Positions 9,296 through 17,920 of a stretch of 64,000 nucleotides of DNA are shown piece by piece. The translations under genes were made by a program, and so were the position numbers. Within the stretch, counting starts at the first letter, position 1; the number at the start of each line of letters is the position of its first letter. Origin of the DNA: Pannonibacter anstelovis. Its GTDB lineage: Bacteria; Pseudomonadota; Alphaproteobacteria; Rhizobiales; Stappiaceae. The notes under the pieces are model-generated. The model had not been told where the DNA came from and made no database searches. It was given only the letters and a program-made list of their open reading frames with translations. The stretch is taken from the NCBI RefSeq assembly GCF_036881715.1, contig NZ_JBAKBF010000014.1:1-64000 (forward strand), given 5' to 3'.

Positions 9296-9868
9296 ATGAC
9301 CTTCATGGCGGCTCTGACAAGACGGCGCCGCGTCGCGGCAATTTCTGCCGTGCTGGCTTTTGCCCCGGCGGGCCTGCCTGTGTCCGCCCAGACCCCTGTT
9401 CCGTCCGTGCAGAACGAGTACGAAGCCGGGTGGATCAATGATGCCCAAGGCATGCGCCACTTTACTGGCTTCCGCTGCCCGAACGAGGTGGGCACAATGA
9501 CCCGCTCGAAGGTGCTGCCCACTGTCAATACCCGGATTGCCAGCTGCATCTATGTGGACGAAACAGCTGGCATTCAGGTGGTGGTCAGCGCCTTTCTACA
9601 AGGCACAGCGCGGCGTGAAGCGGGAAAATTCAAAACTGGGTACGAGGCTGCGGGCTACAAGGAGCTTGCTCTCTCCGGCATTGCCGCCAGTGGCATTACC
9701 TTCACCACCGGGGGCAACGAGAGCCGCATGCTCTGCGAGACCTTGTGGCCCATGTCAGGCAAGAATGCCGACTACACCGTCTGGATCCACTATTCCCTGC
9801 CCTTCCACGAGAAGGCTGTCGAGCCTGCCTTTAACGCAGTGGTGGAGATGCTGAAGGCACAGAACTGA
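9296..9868 (+). CDS. Hypothetical exported protein
   Basis: A 190-residue protein I do not recognise. The N-terminus has four arginines (residues 9-12), a hydrophobic stretch (13-27) and an Ala-x-Ala-type site near residue 31, so a Sec signal peptide and periplasmic location are likely. The mature part contains three cysteines (in FRCPNE, ASCIYV and MLCETL), which may form disulphides, and no known motif. It starts one base after the MoxR-type ATPase stop, so it is probably cotranscribed. A second ATG at residue 4 is an alternative start. Function unknown; linkage to the ATPase is the only hint. Confidence 0.75.
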   Translation: MTFMAALTRRRRVAAISAVLAFAPAGLPVSAQTPVPSVQNEYEAGWINDAQGMRHFTGFRCPNEVGTMTRSKVLPTVNTRIASCIYVDETAGIQVVVSAFLQGTARREAGKFKTGYEAAGYKELALSGIAASGITFTTGGNESRMLCETLWPMSGKNADYTVWIHYSLPFHEKAVEPAFNAVVEMLKAQN

Positions 9869-9956
9869 ATTCCTGCGTGGAACCACAGGGCTGCCTTGCC
9901 AGAAGCTCCTGCACCCCTCAGGATGGCCTCGACACACGCCAACCGGAGACACGCCC

Positions 9957-10475
9957 TTGCCGCGACTGCTGCTTCTGCGCCATGCCAAATCCGACTGGAG
10001 CACGCCTGGGCTTCATGACCATGACCGCCCGCTCAATGCACGGGGCGAGGATGCCGCCAGACGGATGGCGCGCTGGATTGCAGAAGAAGGCCTCAAGCCG
10101 GATCTCATTCTCTGCTCCACCGCCCTGCGCACCCGCATGACGCTGGCCGCCCTGCTGCCGGTGTTAGGCCACGAGATGGAAATCCGTCTTACGCGGCGCA
10201 TCTACGGGACGAGCGAGAGTGATTACATCAGCTTCCTGCGTGATGAGGGCGGTGAGGCGGAAACCCTGATGCTGATCGCCCACAATCCGGCTACCCACGA
10301 TACGGCCTGCGAACTGGCCATTCCCGGCTCCGGCATTGGCTGGGCAGCGCTGGAAACCAAGTTCCCGACCGGTGCTCTCGCGGTGCTGGAAAGCCCCGCA
10401 GCCTCCTGGTCTGGCCTGCTGCCGCTGAGTTGCACCTTGCAGCATTTCATTCAGCCGCGCCTTCTGCCGGAGTGA
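9957..10475 (+). CDS. SixA-like histidine phosphatase
   Basis: A 172-residue histidine phosphatase of the SixA/phosphoglycerate-mutase superfamily. The RHA motif with catalytic His9 is in LLLLRHAKSDW, and the second conserved histidine is at about residue 109 in LIAHNPATH. E. coli SixA dephosphorylates histidine-phosphotransfer domains; the true substrate here is unknown. The start is TTG at 9957, chosen because it gives the typical M-PRLLLLRHAK N-terminus and has GGAGA at 9945-9949, 7 bases upstream. An HPt protein is encoded at 18.3-18.7 kb, but not next to this gene. Confidence 0.87.
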   Translation: MPRLLLLRHAKSDWSTPGLHDHDRPLNARGEDAARRMARWIAEEGLKPDLILCSTALRTRMTLAALLPVLGHEMEIRLTRRIYGTSESDYISFLRDEGGEAETLMLIAHNPATHDTACELAIPGSGIGWAALETKFPTGALAVLESPAASWSGLLPLSCTLQHFIQPRLLPE

Positions 10476-10544
10476 TCCGCTCTCGGGCACATTTGCGCAA
10501 GGGCTCCGGCCTTCCCATATGAAGGCCGGAGACACAGGACAGAC

Positions 10545-12068
10545 ATGAAGCTCATTTCCCTTGCCGATGAGGCGCTTCTGGCGCTGGAGAACCTTGCCGA
10601 GAGCGCATCCGGTCTTGGCGTGCCCACTCTGCGGCTGGGCGTCACCGGCCTTGCAAGGGCGGGCAAGACCGTATTCATCACCGCCCTCGTTCACAATCTG
10701 CTGCATGGCGGGCGCCTGCCCCTGTTCGATGCGGCAGCCGGACGGCGCATCACCCGTGTCTCCCTGCAGCCACAACCGGATGATGCCGTGCCGCGCTTTG
10801 ACTATGAAGCGCATGTGGACGCGCTGGTGAAGGAGCGGATCTGGCCTCTGTCCACCCGGCAGGTGTCGGAACTGCGGCTGACTGTCGAATATGAGTCTGC
10901 GTCCTTCCTTACCCGCAAGCTCGGGCGCGGCAAGCTGCATCTCGACATCATCGATTATCCCGGCGAATGGCTGCTCGACCTGCCGCTGCTGACCAAAGAC
11001 TACCGCCAGTTCAACGCCGAAGCACTGGTGCTTGCCCGCTCGCCTGCGCGTGCTTCTGTGGCTTCTCCCTATCTTTCAGAGCTGGCACGGCATGATCCAG
11101 CTGCCCCTGAAAGCGAGAGCGATGCACGAGCGCTGGCAAAGGCCTTTACCGCCTATCTGGCCGGCTGCCGGGCTGAGGAGCATGCCCTTTCCATGCTGCC
11201 GCCGGGCCGCTTCCTGATGCCGGGTGACCTTGACGGCTCGCCCGCCCTCACCTTCGCCCCGCTGGCCCTGCCGGAGGGCGGACAGGCTCCGGCAGGCTCG
11301 CTCTGGGCCATGATGGAACGGCGTTACGAGGCCTATCGCAAGCATGTGGTGCGGCCGTTCTTCCGCGATCATTTCGCCCGGCTCGACCGGCAAATCGTGC
11401 TGGTGGACGCGCTGCAGGCGCTGAACGCCGGACCTGACGCCCTGCGTGATCTGGAGACGGCGCTGGGGCAGGTCCTCACCTCCTTCCGCCCCGGCAAGGC
11501 AAGCTGGCTAGCCTCGATCCTCACCCGCCGGATCGACCGCATTCTCTTTGCTGCCACCAAGGCCGACCACCTGCACAGGGACGATCACGACCGGCTGGAA
11601 ACCATCCTGAAACGGCTGGTGACGCGTGGCATCGAGCATGCCGAATTCAGCGGCGCACAAGTCGACGTACTGGCACTCGCCGCCGTCCGGGCCACCCGCG
11701 AAGCCACTGTGCGCCACGCAGGCGAGGAGCTTCCCGCCATCCTTGGCACTCCACTTCCAGGCGAGCGCGTAAACGGCGAAAGCTTCGATGGAAAGACGGA
11801 AATCGCCATGTTTCCCGGTGACTTACCATCAGATCCGGAATCACTTTTCCAATCACTTGAATCAGATTCTGCGAGAGCTCATGGCGTTGAATCTGAATCA
11901 CAAGATGAAGCACATGCACGCCTTGATTCTTCGCATGAAGATGACCTGCGCTTCGTGCGCTTCCGCCCGCCGCATCTGGAGCGGACTGCCGAAGGGCTGA
12001 CGCTGTCCCTGCCCCACATCCGGCTGGACCGGGCGCTCAACTTCCTGATCGGAGACCGCATCGCATGA
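10545..12068 (+). CDS. YcjX-family GTP/nucleotide-binding protein (DUF463)
   Basis: A 507-residue member of the YcjX (DUF463) P-loop family, whose members bind guanine nucleotides; the cell role is poorly defined and linked to envelope stress in enterobacteria. The Walker A motif GLARAGKT is at residues 35-42, and DIIDYPGEW near residue 140 resembles a switch-II DxxG region. It overlaps the downstream YcjF-type gene by 4 bases (ATGA), as in the ycjXF pair of E. coli. Oddity: about residues 428-465 form a Ser/Asp/Glu-rich linker written with Ser codons TCA/TCT and much lower GC than its surroundings, which also packs six GANTC sites into 92 bp (see findings). Confidence 0.88.
   Translation: MKLISLADEALLALENLAESASGLGVPTLRLGVTGLARAGKTVFITALVHNLLHGGRLPLFDAAAGRRITRVSLQPQPDDAVPRFDYEAHVDALVKERIWPLSTRQVSELRLTVEYESASFLTRKLGRGKLHLDIIDYPGEWLLDLPLLTKDYRQFNAEALVLARSPARASVASPYLSELARHDPAAPESESDARALAKAFTAYLAGCRAEEHALSMLPPGRFLMPGDLDGSPALTFAPLALPEGGQAPAGSLWAMMERRYEAYRKHVVRPFFRDHFARLDRQIVLVDALQALNAGPDALRDLETALGQVLTSFRPGKASWLASILTRRIDRILFAATKADHLHRDDHDRLETILKRLVTRGIEHAEFSGAQVDVLALAAVRATREATVRHAGEELPAILGTPLPGERVNGESFDGKTEIAMFPGDLPSDPESLFQSLESDSARAHGVESESQDEAHARLDSSHEDDLRFVRFRPPHLERTAEGLTLSLPHIRLDRALNFLIGDRIA
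11838..11929. other. Cluster of six GANTC sites inside ycjX
   Basis: GANTC, the target of the alphaproteobacterial cell-cycle methyltransferase CcrM, occurs at 11838, 11859, 11865, 11889, 11895 and 11925 (first base of each). All fall in a low-GC stretch encoding Glu-Ser and Asp-Ser dipeptides. Spacing is irregular apart from two pairs 6 bases apart. Confidence 0.7.
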
Positions 12069-13102
12069 GCGAGGAGACCCGCAAGCCCCGCCGCCCCACG
12101 GCCTTCCGCCTTGACGACGAGCGGGTGCGCTTTGACGATGGCTCGCTCGGCGCGCCCTTGCGCAACGAAGCCCGCATCGTGCCCAGCGGTGAGCCGGAGG
12201 AAGACGCCCTTCTGCCCGCCGAACCGCGCTCCTCCCCGCTGCGCTTCGGACGCTGGCTGGCGGGCGGCCTTTTCGGCCTTGCCATGCTCGCTCTTGGCCT
12301 CTCTGTGGATGCGCTGATCCGTGATCTTTTTGCCCGCACCGACTGGCTGGGCTGGATGGGCCTGGCCCTCACTGCGCTGGCTGTTGTCGGTTTCCTCGGG
12401 CTGGCAGTGCGGGAGGTCATCGGCCTGATGCGCCTGTCCCGCATCACCCACCTGCGGCAGGCGTTGGCCGATGCAGCGGAAGCCGATGATGCCAAGGCCG
12501 CCCGCGCGGCGCTGACGGACCTCATCGAACTCTACAAGGACCGGCCCGAGACTGCCCGTGGCCGCGCCGCACTCAAGGCGCATATGGCCGAAGTCATCGA
12601 TGGGCGCGACCTGGTGGTGCTGGCCGAACGCGAGATCCTGGCGCCGCTGGATGCTGCCGCCCGGCGCATCGTCAGTGACAGCGCCAAACGCGTCTCCGTC
12701 ATCACCGCCGTCAGCCCGCGAGCGGCGCTTGATCTCGTCGTGGTGCTGTCGGAGAACATCCGCATCATCCGCCGCCTCTCCGCGCTTTATGGCGGACGGC
12801 CCGGCACCGCCGGTTTTCTGCGCCTCGCTCGGCAGGTGGGCACGCATCTTGCCGTCACCGGCGGCATGGCGGCGGGCGACAGCCTCATCTCGCAGGTGCT
12901 GGGCCATGGTCTTGCCGCCAAGCTCTCGGCGCGGCTGGGCGAAGGCGTCATCAATGGCCTGCTGACCGCCCGCATCGGCGTTGCGGCGACAGACGTTTGC
13001 CGCCCCGCCCCCTTCATCGGTCAGCGCGGCCCGCGCATTTCGGATTTTCTGTCCGAACTGACCCGCAGCAGCGCGGACGTGAAGGACGGCAAGGCGGAAT
13101 GA
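12065..13102 (+). CDS. YcjF/TIGR01620-family inner-membrane protein
   Basis: A 345-residue membrane protein that pairs with YcjX. About 60 N-terminal residues are charged and probably cytoplasmic. Two membrane segments follow (about residues 62-85, GGLFGLAMLALGLSVDALI, and 94-115, WLGWMGLALTALAVVGFLG). The C-terminal region (about 130-330) is the conserved YcjF domain, with LVVLAEREILAPLDAAARR and a late glycine-rich GMAAGDSLISQVLGHGLA segment. The ATGA overlap with the upstream gene indicates translational coupling. Function is not established in any organism that I know of; association with the YcjX nucleotide-binding protein is the family pattern. Confidence 0.88.
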   Translation: MSEETRKPRRPTAFRLDDERVRFDDGSLGAPLRNEARIVPSGEPEEDALLPAEPRSSPLRFGRWLAGGLFGLAMLALGLSVDALIRDLFARTDWLGWMGLALTALAVVGFLGLAVREVIGLMRLSRITHLRQALADAAEADDAKAARAALTDLIELYKDRPETARGRAALKAHMAEVIDGRDLVVLAEREILAPLDAAARRIVSDSAKRVSVITAVSPRAALDLVVVLSENIRIIRRLSALYGGRPGTAGFLRLARQVGTHLAVTGGMAAGDSLISQVLGHGLAAKLSARLGEGVINGLLTARIGVAATDVCRPAPFIGQRGPRISDFLSELTRSSADVKDGKAE

Positions 13103-13217
13103 CCGGTTTGGCAACCCGTCCTTGAAAGGACTTGCACTTTTCCCTTGATCACGGTCAAGGCATCACTTGATCTTTCTGTTAGCCTGCTTCGGTTGAAATG
13201 GCTGAGGAGGCAAGCCC

Positions 13218-14309
13218 ATGGACGATCGCACTGTAACCCGCAAGCCGCACGGCACCCGCACCGCGCCCGCTACGGATGCAGTTCTCCCGGTGACGGCAGA
13301 CAAGGCCGAGACAGCACCTGTGACCGTTGCAGAGATGCCGGCAGAGACGCTTGCGGCACCGCAGCCGGAGACAGAACCTGCCGCGGCAGCGGCCCCTGAA
13401 CCGGCCGTTGCCCCGGTTGCCGCCACGCCGCGCAAAACCCTGGCCGAATTGCGCCACGACCCGGCAGCGATCCACGAGCTGTTTGAAAGCGGCACCTATC
13501 CCTACGCCAGTCCCATGCGCCGGGAGCCTTATGAGCAGCGCAAGGCAAAGCTTCAGGCCGAGTTGCTGAAGGCGCAGCGCTGGATCAAGGAAACCGGCCA
13601 GCGCGTCGTCATCCTCTTCGAAGGCCGCGACGCAGCTGGCAAGGGCGGCACGATCAAGCGCTTCATGGAACACCTGAATCCGCGCGGCGCCACCGTGGTC
13701 GCCCTGCAGAAGCCGACCGAGCAGGAAGTCACACAGTGGTATTTCCAGCGCTACATCAACCATCTCCCCTCCGGCGGCGAAATGGTGCTGTTCGACCGCT
13801 CCTGGTACAACCGGGCGGGCGTGGAACGCGTCATGGGCTTTTGCAGCGCTAGCCAGTATCTGGAGTTCATGCGCCAGTGCCCGGAGATCGAGCGCATGAT
13901 GGTGCGCGACGGCATCCACCTGTTCAAATACTGGTTCTCCGTCAGCCGCGAAGAGCAGCGCCGCCGCTTCATGGAGCGCCAGACCGACCCGCTGAAGCAG
14001 TGGAAGCTCTCCCCCATCGACATTGCCTCGCTCGACAAGTGGGACGACTACACCGAGGCGAAGGAGGCGATGTTCTTCTACACCGACACCGCCGATGCGC
14101 CCTGGACCATCATCAAGTCCGATGACAAGAAGCGCGCCCGGCTGAACTGCATGGAGCATTTCCTCAATTCCCTGCCCTATCCGGACAAGGACACGCATCT
14201 CGTCGGCGAGCCGGACCCGCTGATCGTAGGGGCCGCCCATCACGTCATCCGCCACGACAGCCATGTGCTGGGCAAGACACTGCATCCCGAGATGAAGCCG
14301 GGCGGATGA
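13218..14309 (+). CDS. ppk2: Polyphosphate kinase 2
   Basis: A PPK2-family polyphosphate kinase (363 residues), which transfers phosphate between polyphosphate and nucleoside diphosphates in the cytoplasm. Walker A GRDAAGKGG is at 136-144, the DRSWYNRAGVE motif begins at Asp193, and WKLSPID followed by KWDDYTEAKEAMF is the conserved lid/C-terminal region. The catalytic part is one domain, as in class I enzymes. The first 70 or so residues are an Ala/Pro/Thr-rich extension without similarity to the catalytic core. The start at 13218 has GAGGAGG 7 bases upstream, and the extension is in frame with normal codon use, so I accept it. It lies 115 bases after the ycjF-like gene. Confidence 0.93.
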   Translation: MDDRTVTRKPHGTRTAPATDAVLPVTADKAETAPVTVAEMPAETLAAPQPETEPAAAAAPEPAVAPVAATPRKTLAELRHDPAAIHELFESGTYPYASPMRREPYEQRKAKLQAELLKAQRWIKETGQRVVILFEGRDAAGKGGTIKRFMEHLNPRGATVVALQKPTEQEVTQWYFQRYINHLPSGGEMVLFDRSWYNRAGVERVMGFCSASQYLEFMRQCPEIERMMVRDGIHLFKYWFSVSREEQRRRFMERQTDPLKQWKLSPIDIASLDKWDDYTEAKEAMFFYTDTADAPWTIIKSDDKKRARLNCMEHFLNSLPYPDKDTHLVGEPDPLIVGAAHHVIRHDSHVLGKTLHPEMKPGG

Positions 14310-14362
14310 CCGGTTCCAAAAGCAATATCGACAGGCGTGATGGACAAGCCTAACTTCGGGCC

Positions 14363-15538
14363 ATGTTCATCACGTTCTTCTCTGAGCTGAAAAGTGCCGG
14401 CGTGCCGGTCTCCCTGCGGGAGTATCTCGATCTGATGCGTGCGCTGGAGATGGATCTGGCCGGGCGGCGGGTTGAGGACTTCTATTATCTCGCCCGCGCC
14501 GCGCTGGTGAAGGACGAGAGCAACCTCGACCGCTTCGACCGCATCTTTTCGCAGGTTTTCAAGGGTCTCGACCTCCTCTCCGATGCCCCGCAGGCGGAGA
14601 TCCCTGAGGAGTGGCTGCGCAAGCTCGCCGAAAAGCACCTCACCGAAGAGGAAAAGGCGCTGATCGAGAGCCTTGGTGGCTTCGACAAGCTGATGGAGAC
14701 GCTGAAGCAGCGGCTGGAAGAGCAGAAGGAGCGCCATCAGGGCGGCAGCAAGTGGATCGGCACGGCCGGCACCTCACCTTTCGGGGCCTATGGCTATAAC
14801 CCGGAAGGTATCCGCATCGGCCAGGCCGAAAGCCGGCACCGGCGCGCCGTCAAGGTCTGGGACAAGCGCGAGTTCAAGGATCTCGACGATACGGTTGAAC
14901 TGGGCACCCGCAACATCAAGGTCGCGCTGAAGCGCCTGCGCCGCTTTGCCCGCACGGGTGCTGCCGATGAGCTGGATCTCGACGGCACCATCCGCGCCAC
15001 CGCTCACAAGGGCCTGCTCGACGTGAAGATGCGGCCAGAACGGCGCAACGCGGTGAAGGTGCTGCTGTTCTTCGACATCGGCGGCTCGATGGACGACCAC
15101 ATCCGCATCTGCGAGGAGCTGTTTTCCGCCGCCCGGTCAGAGTTCAAGGTGATGGAGCATTTCTACTTCCACAACTGCCTCTACGAGCATGTGTGGAAGG
15201 AAAACCGCCGCCGCCATTCCGAGCGCATGCCCACCATGGACGTGCTGCACAAGTACCCGGCGGATTACAAGGTGATCTTCGTCGGCGATGCCTCGATGAG
15301 CCCCTATGAAATCGCATATCCGGGCGGGTCGGTGGAGCACTGGAACGAGGAGGCCGGCGCCGTCTGGATGCAGCGGATCACCGGCCTCTACAGCCGTGCC
15401 GCCTGGCTCAATCCGGTGCCGGAAGCCCACTGGGACTACACCCATTCCATCCGCATGATGCGCGAACTGATGGGCGGGCGCATGTATCCCATGACCCTCG
15501 AAGGCCTGACGGACGCCATGCGGGATCTGGCGCGGTAG
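14363..15538 (+). CDS. VWA domain protein, CoxE-like
   Basis: A 391-residue CoxE-like protein with a C-terminal von Willebrand A domain. The MIDAS loop is FDIGGSMDDH, with Asp238, Gly240 and Ser242, so the first serine of the usual DxSxS is glycine, a variant common in CoxE-like proteins. The N-terminal half (MFITFFSELKSAGVPVSLREYLDL) is the family's helical region. Such proteins work with MoxR ATPases in metal-centre assembly or enzyme activation; the probable partner is the ATPase at 8449-9294. No clear ribosome site precedes the ATG, but the conserved N-terminus starts there. Confidence 0.9.
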   Translation: MFITFFSELKSAGVPVSLREYLDLMRALEMDLAGRRVEDFYYLARAALVKDESNLDRFDRIFSQVFKGLDLLSDAPQAEIPEEWLRKLAEKHLTEEEKALIESLGGFDKLMETLKQRLEEQKERHQGGSKWIGTAGTSPFGAYGYNPEGIRIGQAESRHRRAVKVWDKREFKDLDDTVELGTRNIKVALKRLRRFARTGAADELDLDGTIRATAHKGLLDVKMRPERRNAVKVLLFFDIGGSMDDHIRICEELFSAARSEFKVMEHFYFHNCLYEHVWKENRRRHSERMPTMDVLHKYPADYKVIFVGDASMSPYEIAYPGGSVEHWNEEAGAVWMQRITGLYSRAAWLNPVPEAHWDYTHSIRMMRELMGGRMYPMTLEGLTDAMRDLAR

Positions 15539-15582
15539 GGGCGCTCTCCGGCGAACGCGGAAAACGCCCGATCACCGCTGCC

Positions 15583-16014
15583 TCACTTGTCCGGACGCAG
15601 CACCAGCACCGAGCAGGGAGCGTGGCGGACCACATGGGCGGCGTTGGAGCCGATGAGATAGGTGGCAAGGCCCGGACGATGTGATTCCATCACGATGAGA
15701 CCCGCCTTGATGAAGCGAGCTTCCTCGATGATCTCGTGATAGACGCTGCCGCTGCGCACCACCCCCGAGACACGCCCGTCCGCCAGTCCCATGCCCTTGG
15801 CCAGATCTTCCAGCATGGCACGGGTCTCGCCCATGGCCTTGCTCTCGAAATCCTCCGGCAGGTAACTGGCGATGAAGCCCTGAGTCTGCGCCAGAACCGC
15901 GACGAGGCGGACCTTGCTGCCATAGTCATTGGCAAAGCGTGCCGCAGCCTCCAGAGCCGGGGCGGAAAACTTCGGTTCAGCCGGATCCACCGGGACCAGA
16001 ATGGTGTCGAACAT
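15583..16014 (-). CDS. Universal stress protein (UspA family)
   Basis: A 143-residue UspA-fold protein, cytoplasmic, usually linked to stress survival. It starts MFDTILVPVDPAEPKFSAPAL and ends HAPCSVLVLRPDK, both typical. The loop that binds ATP in many members (G-2x-G-9x-G-S/T) reads HRPGLATYLIGSNAAHV, so only part of the glycine pattern is kept and ATP binding is uncertain. The ATG at 16014 has AGGAGA at 16021-16026; a longer frame from 16047 adds 11 unlikely residues. It is transcribed toward the VWA gene, with 44 bases between their stops. Confidence 0.92.
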   Translation of the reverse strand: MFDTILVPVDPAEPKFSAPALEAAARFANDYGSKVRLVAVLAQTQGFIASYLPEDFESKAMGETRAMLEDLAKGMGLADGRVSGVVRSGSVYHEIIEEARFIKAGLIVMESHRPGLATYLIGSNAAHVVRHAPCSVLVLRPDK

Positions 16015-16286
16015 GGCACGTCTCCTCTTCGCGTATCGTTGAGCCAAGAGAAGCTTGCATTCCGGCCAGGCTTCCTGCGTTGAGGAAGATCAAGAATTCC
16101 CGCAGCTTTTCGAGGAAATCCTGCCCGCAGACGGCAAAACCGGGCAAGCCGGGTCATTTTGCCGAATACATGGTTCCGGCCTTTGCTGACCTTGCGCAGG
16201 AGCGCCGGATCTGTGCCTTGTAAGAACCGCTGCCCCGCCGCTGAAGACGGGCGCAAGATATCCTTCCCCTTCTGGCATGGCCGATC

Positions 16287-17510
16287 ATGAGCTTCTTCAC
16301 GAAAACCGCAGACCCGATGACCGCAACCGGCTGGCGCTCGCCGCTGATGCTGCTGATGCTCATGGCCGGGGCGATGCAGCTGTCCTTTGCCGGCTGGTGG
16401 AACCTCGTGAACAATTTCGCCGTGCACGAACTCGCGTTCAGTGGACGCGAGATCGGCATCCAGCAGTCGATCCGCGAGATTCCCGGCTTTCTCGCCTTTA
16501 CCGCCGTCTATCTGCTGCTGGTGATGCGCGAGCAGACGCTGGCCTATGTCTCCCTCGCCTTCCTCGGGCTCGGCGTTGCGGCCACCGGCTATTTCCCGTC
16601 AGCCATGGGCTTCTACCTGACAACCTTCATCATGTCGGTAGGCTTTCATTATTACGAGACCATGGCCCAGTCCCTGTCGCTGCAATGGCTGCCCAAGGCG
16701 ACGGCGGCGGCCGGCATGGGCAAGATCCTTGCCGTGGGCGCCTTCGCGCAGCTGATCGCCTATTCGCTGATCCTCGTCGGCTGGAAGGCTTTTGAGCTCA
16801 GCTTCACCACTGTCTTTCTCATTTCCGGCCTGACAACCTTCGTGGCACTGGCCGCGCTTCTCGTCATCTTCCCGCGTTTCCGCGAAGGAGTGCCGCAGCA
16901 CAAGAAGCTGGTGCTGCGCAAGCGCTACTGGCTCTATTACGCACTCACCTTCATGGCCGGTGCGCGGCGGCAGATCTTCACGGTCTTTGCCGGCTTCCTG
17001 ATGGTGGAGCGCTTCGGCTATGACGTGCATGAGGTAGCCGGTCTTTTCCTGATCAACGGCCTCATCAACATGCTGATCGCACCGAAGATCGGCGCCATGA
17101 TCGTGCGCATAGGCGAACGCCGGTCGCTGGCGATCGAATATTCAGGGCTCTTCTGTGTCTTCGTGGGCTATGCCTTCGTCAGCAATCCGCATGTGGCGGC
17201 AGGCCTCTACGTGATCGATCACATGTTCTTCGCCATCGCCATTGCCATGCGCACCTATTTTCAGAAGATCGCCGACCCTGCCGACATCGCCCCCACTGCG
17301 GGCGTAGCCTTCACGATCAACCACATCGCTGCGGTCTTCATTCCGGTGATCTTTGGCCTGCTCTGGCTGGTGTCCCCAGCGGCCGTGTTCATCGTGGGAG
17401 CCGCCATGGCCCTTGTCAGCCTTGCCCTTTCCCGCCTCATCCCGCTCAACCCGGATGCCGGCAACGAGGTGGACCTCCCCTGGCGGCGCACGCTCCGCCC
17501 GGCGGAGTGA
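16287..17510 (+). CDS. MFS transporter
   Basis: A 407-residue major facilitator transporter with about 12 hydrophobic segments spread over residues 18-395. I recognise the family but not the substrate. Cytoplasmic loop signals include RKRYWLYYALTFMAGARRQIF near residue 210, where the second half begins. The start lacks a strong ribosome site, and an alternative ATG lies 10 codons downstream. It converges on the ferredoxin gene across a repeat-rich gap (17511-17899). Confidence 0.88.
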   Translation: MSFFTKTADPMTATGWRSPLMLLMLMAGAMQLSFAGWWNLVNNFAVHELAFSGREIGIQQSIREIPGFLAFTAVYLLLVMREQTLAYVSLAFLGLGVAATGYFPSAMGFYLTTFIMSVGFHYYETMAQSLSLQWLPKATAAAGMGKILAVGAFAQLIAYSLILVGWKAFELSFTTVFLISGLTTFVALAALLVIFPRFREGVPQHKKLVLRKRYWLYYALTFMAGARRQIFTVFAGFLMVERFGYDVHEVAGLFLINGLINMLIAPKIGAMIVRIGERRSLAIEYSGLFCVFVGYAFVSNPHVAAGLYVIDHMFFAIAIAMRTYFQKIADPADIAPTAGVAFTINHIAAVFIPVIFGLLWLVSPAAVFIVGAAMALVSLALSRLIPLNPDAGNEVDLPWRRTLRPAE

Positions 17511-17651
17511 GGGCGGAGTAAGGCCGGGAGTACATCCGGAGAAGGGCCCGCTGGGCACACTGCCTGCCGAACCCAGCGCGCCGCCCCAGCCTTGAGCCAG
17601 GGCCCCAACTCGGCAAAATATCTGAGCCGGCGGCGCTCTGCGTCCATCACA
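17511..17651. other. Non-coding gap between MFS gene and repeats
   Basis: GC-rich sequence between convergent genes with no supported gene. It leads into the dispersed palindrome at 17652 and the tandem hairpin array at 17707. Confidence 0.6.
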
Positions 17652-17680
17652 GGCCCCGGCACAAGGCCGGGGCGGCGCGG
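17652..17680. repeat. Dispersed palindromic repeat, copy 1
   Basis: Contains CCCCGGC-ACAA-GGCCGGGG, a hairpin. The 23 bases at 17658-17680 match 25370-25392 with a single substitution, and the first 20 are present in inverse orientation at 25481-25500. Probably an interspersed extragenic palindrome family. Confidence 0.7.
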
Positions 17681-17694
17681 AGAATTAGCGCCTC

Positions 17695-17725
17695 CATAAA
17701 CAAAACGGCAGGCCTCAGGCCTGCC
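17695..17725 (-). terminator. Terminator at the distal end of the hairpin array
   Basis: On the - strand the last hairpin (17725-17707) is followed at once by GTTTTGTTTA, the layout of an intrinsic terminator for the ferredoxin transcript. Confidence 0.65.
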
Positions 17726-17920
17726 GCTGCACTCTCGCTGCCGGGCAGGCCTCAGGCCTGCCGCTGCACTCTCGCTGCCGGGCAGGCCTCAGGCCTGCCG
17801 CTGCACTCCCGCTTCCGGGCAGACCTCAGGCCTGCCGCTGCACTCCCGCTTCCGGGCAGGCCTCAGGCCTGCCGCTGCACTCCCGCTTCCGGGCAGACCT
17901 CAGGCCTGCCGCTCCGGCAC
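17707..17920 (-). repeat. Six-copy tandem 37-bp hairpin array
   Basis: Units start at 17707, 17744, 17781, 17818, 17855 and 17892, exactly 37 bp apart; the last is partial and overlaps the 3' end and stop codon of the ferredoxin gene. Each unit holds a palindrome with 9-bp arms around one base (GGCAGGCCT-c-AGGCCTGCC). Units 4 and 6 carry G-to-A at the sixth base of the arm, which becomes a G-U wobble in RNA from the - strand but a mismatch in RNA from the + strand. Units 3-4 and 5-6 look like a duplicated pair. There are no unique spacers, so it is not a CRISPR array. Confidence 0.9.

Noticed and set aside
17707..17920. CRISPR array
   Set aside because: The 37-bp units are directly tandem, with near-identical sequence throughout each unit and no unique spacers or cas genes.
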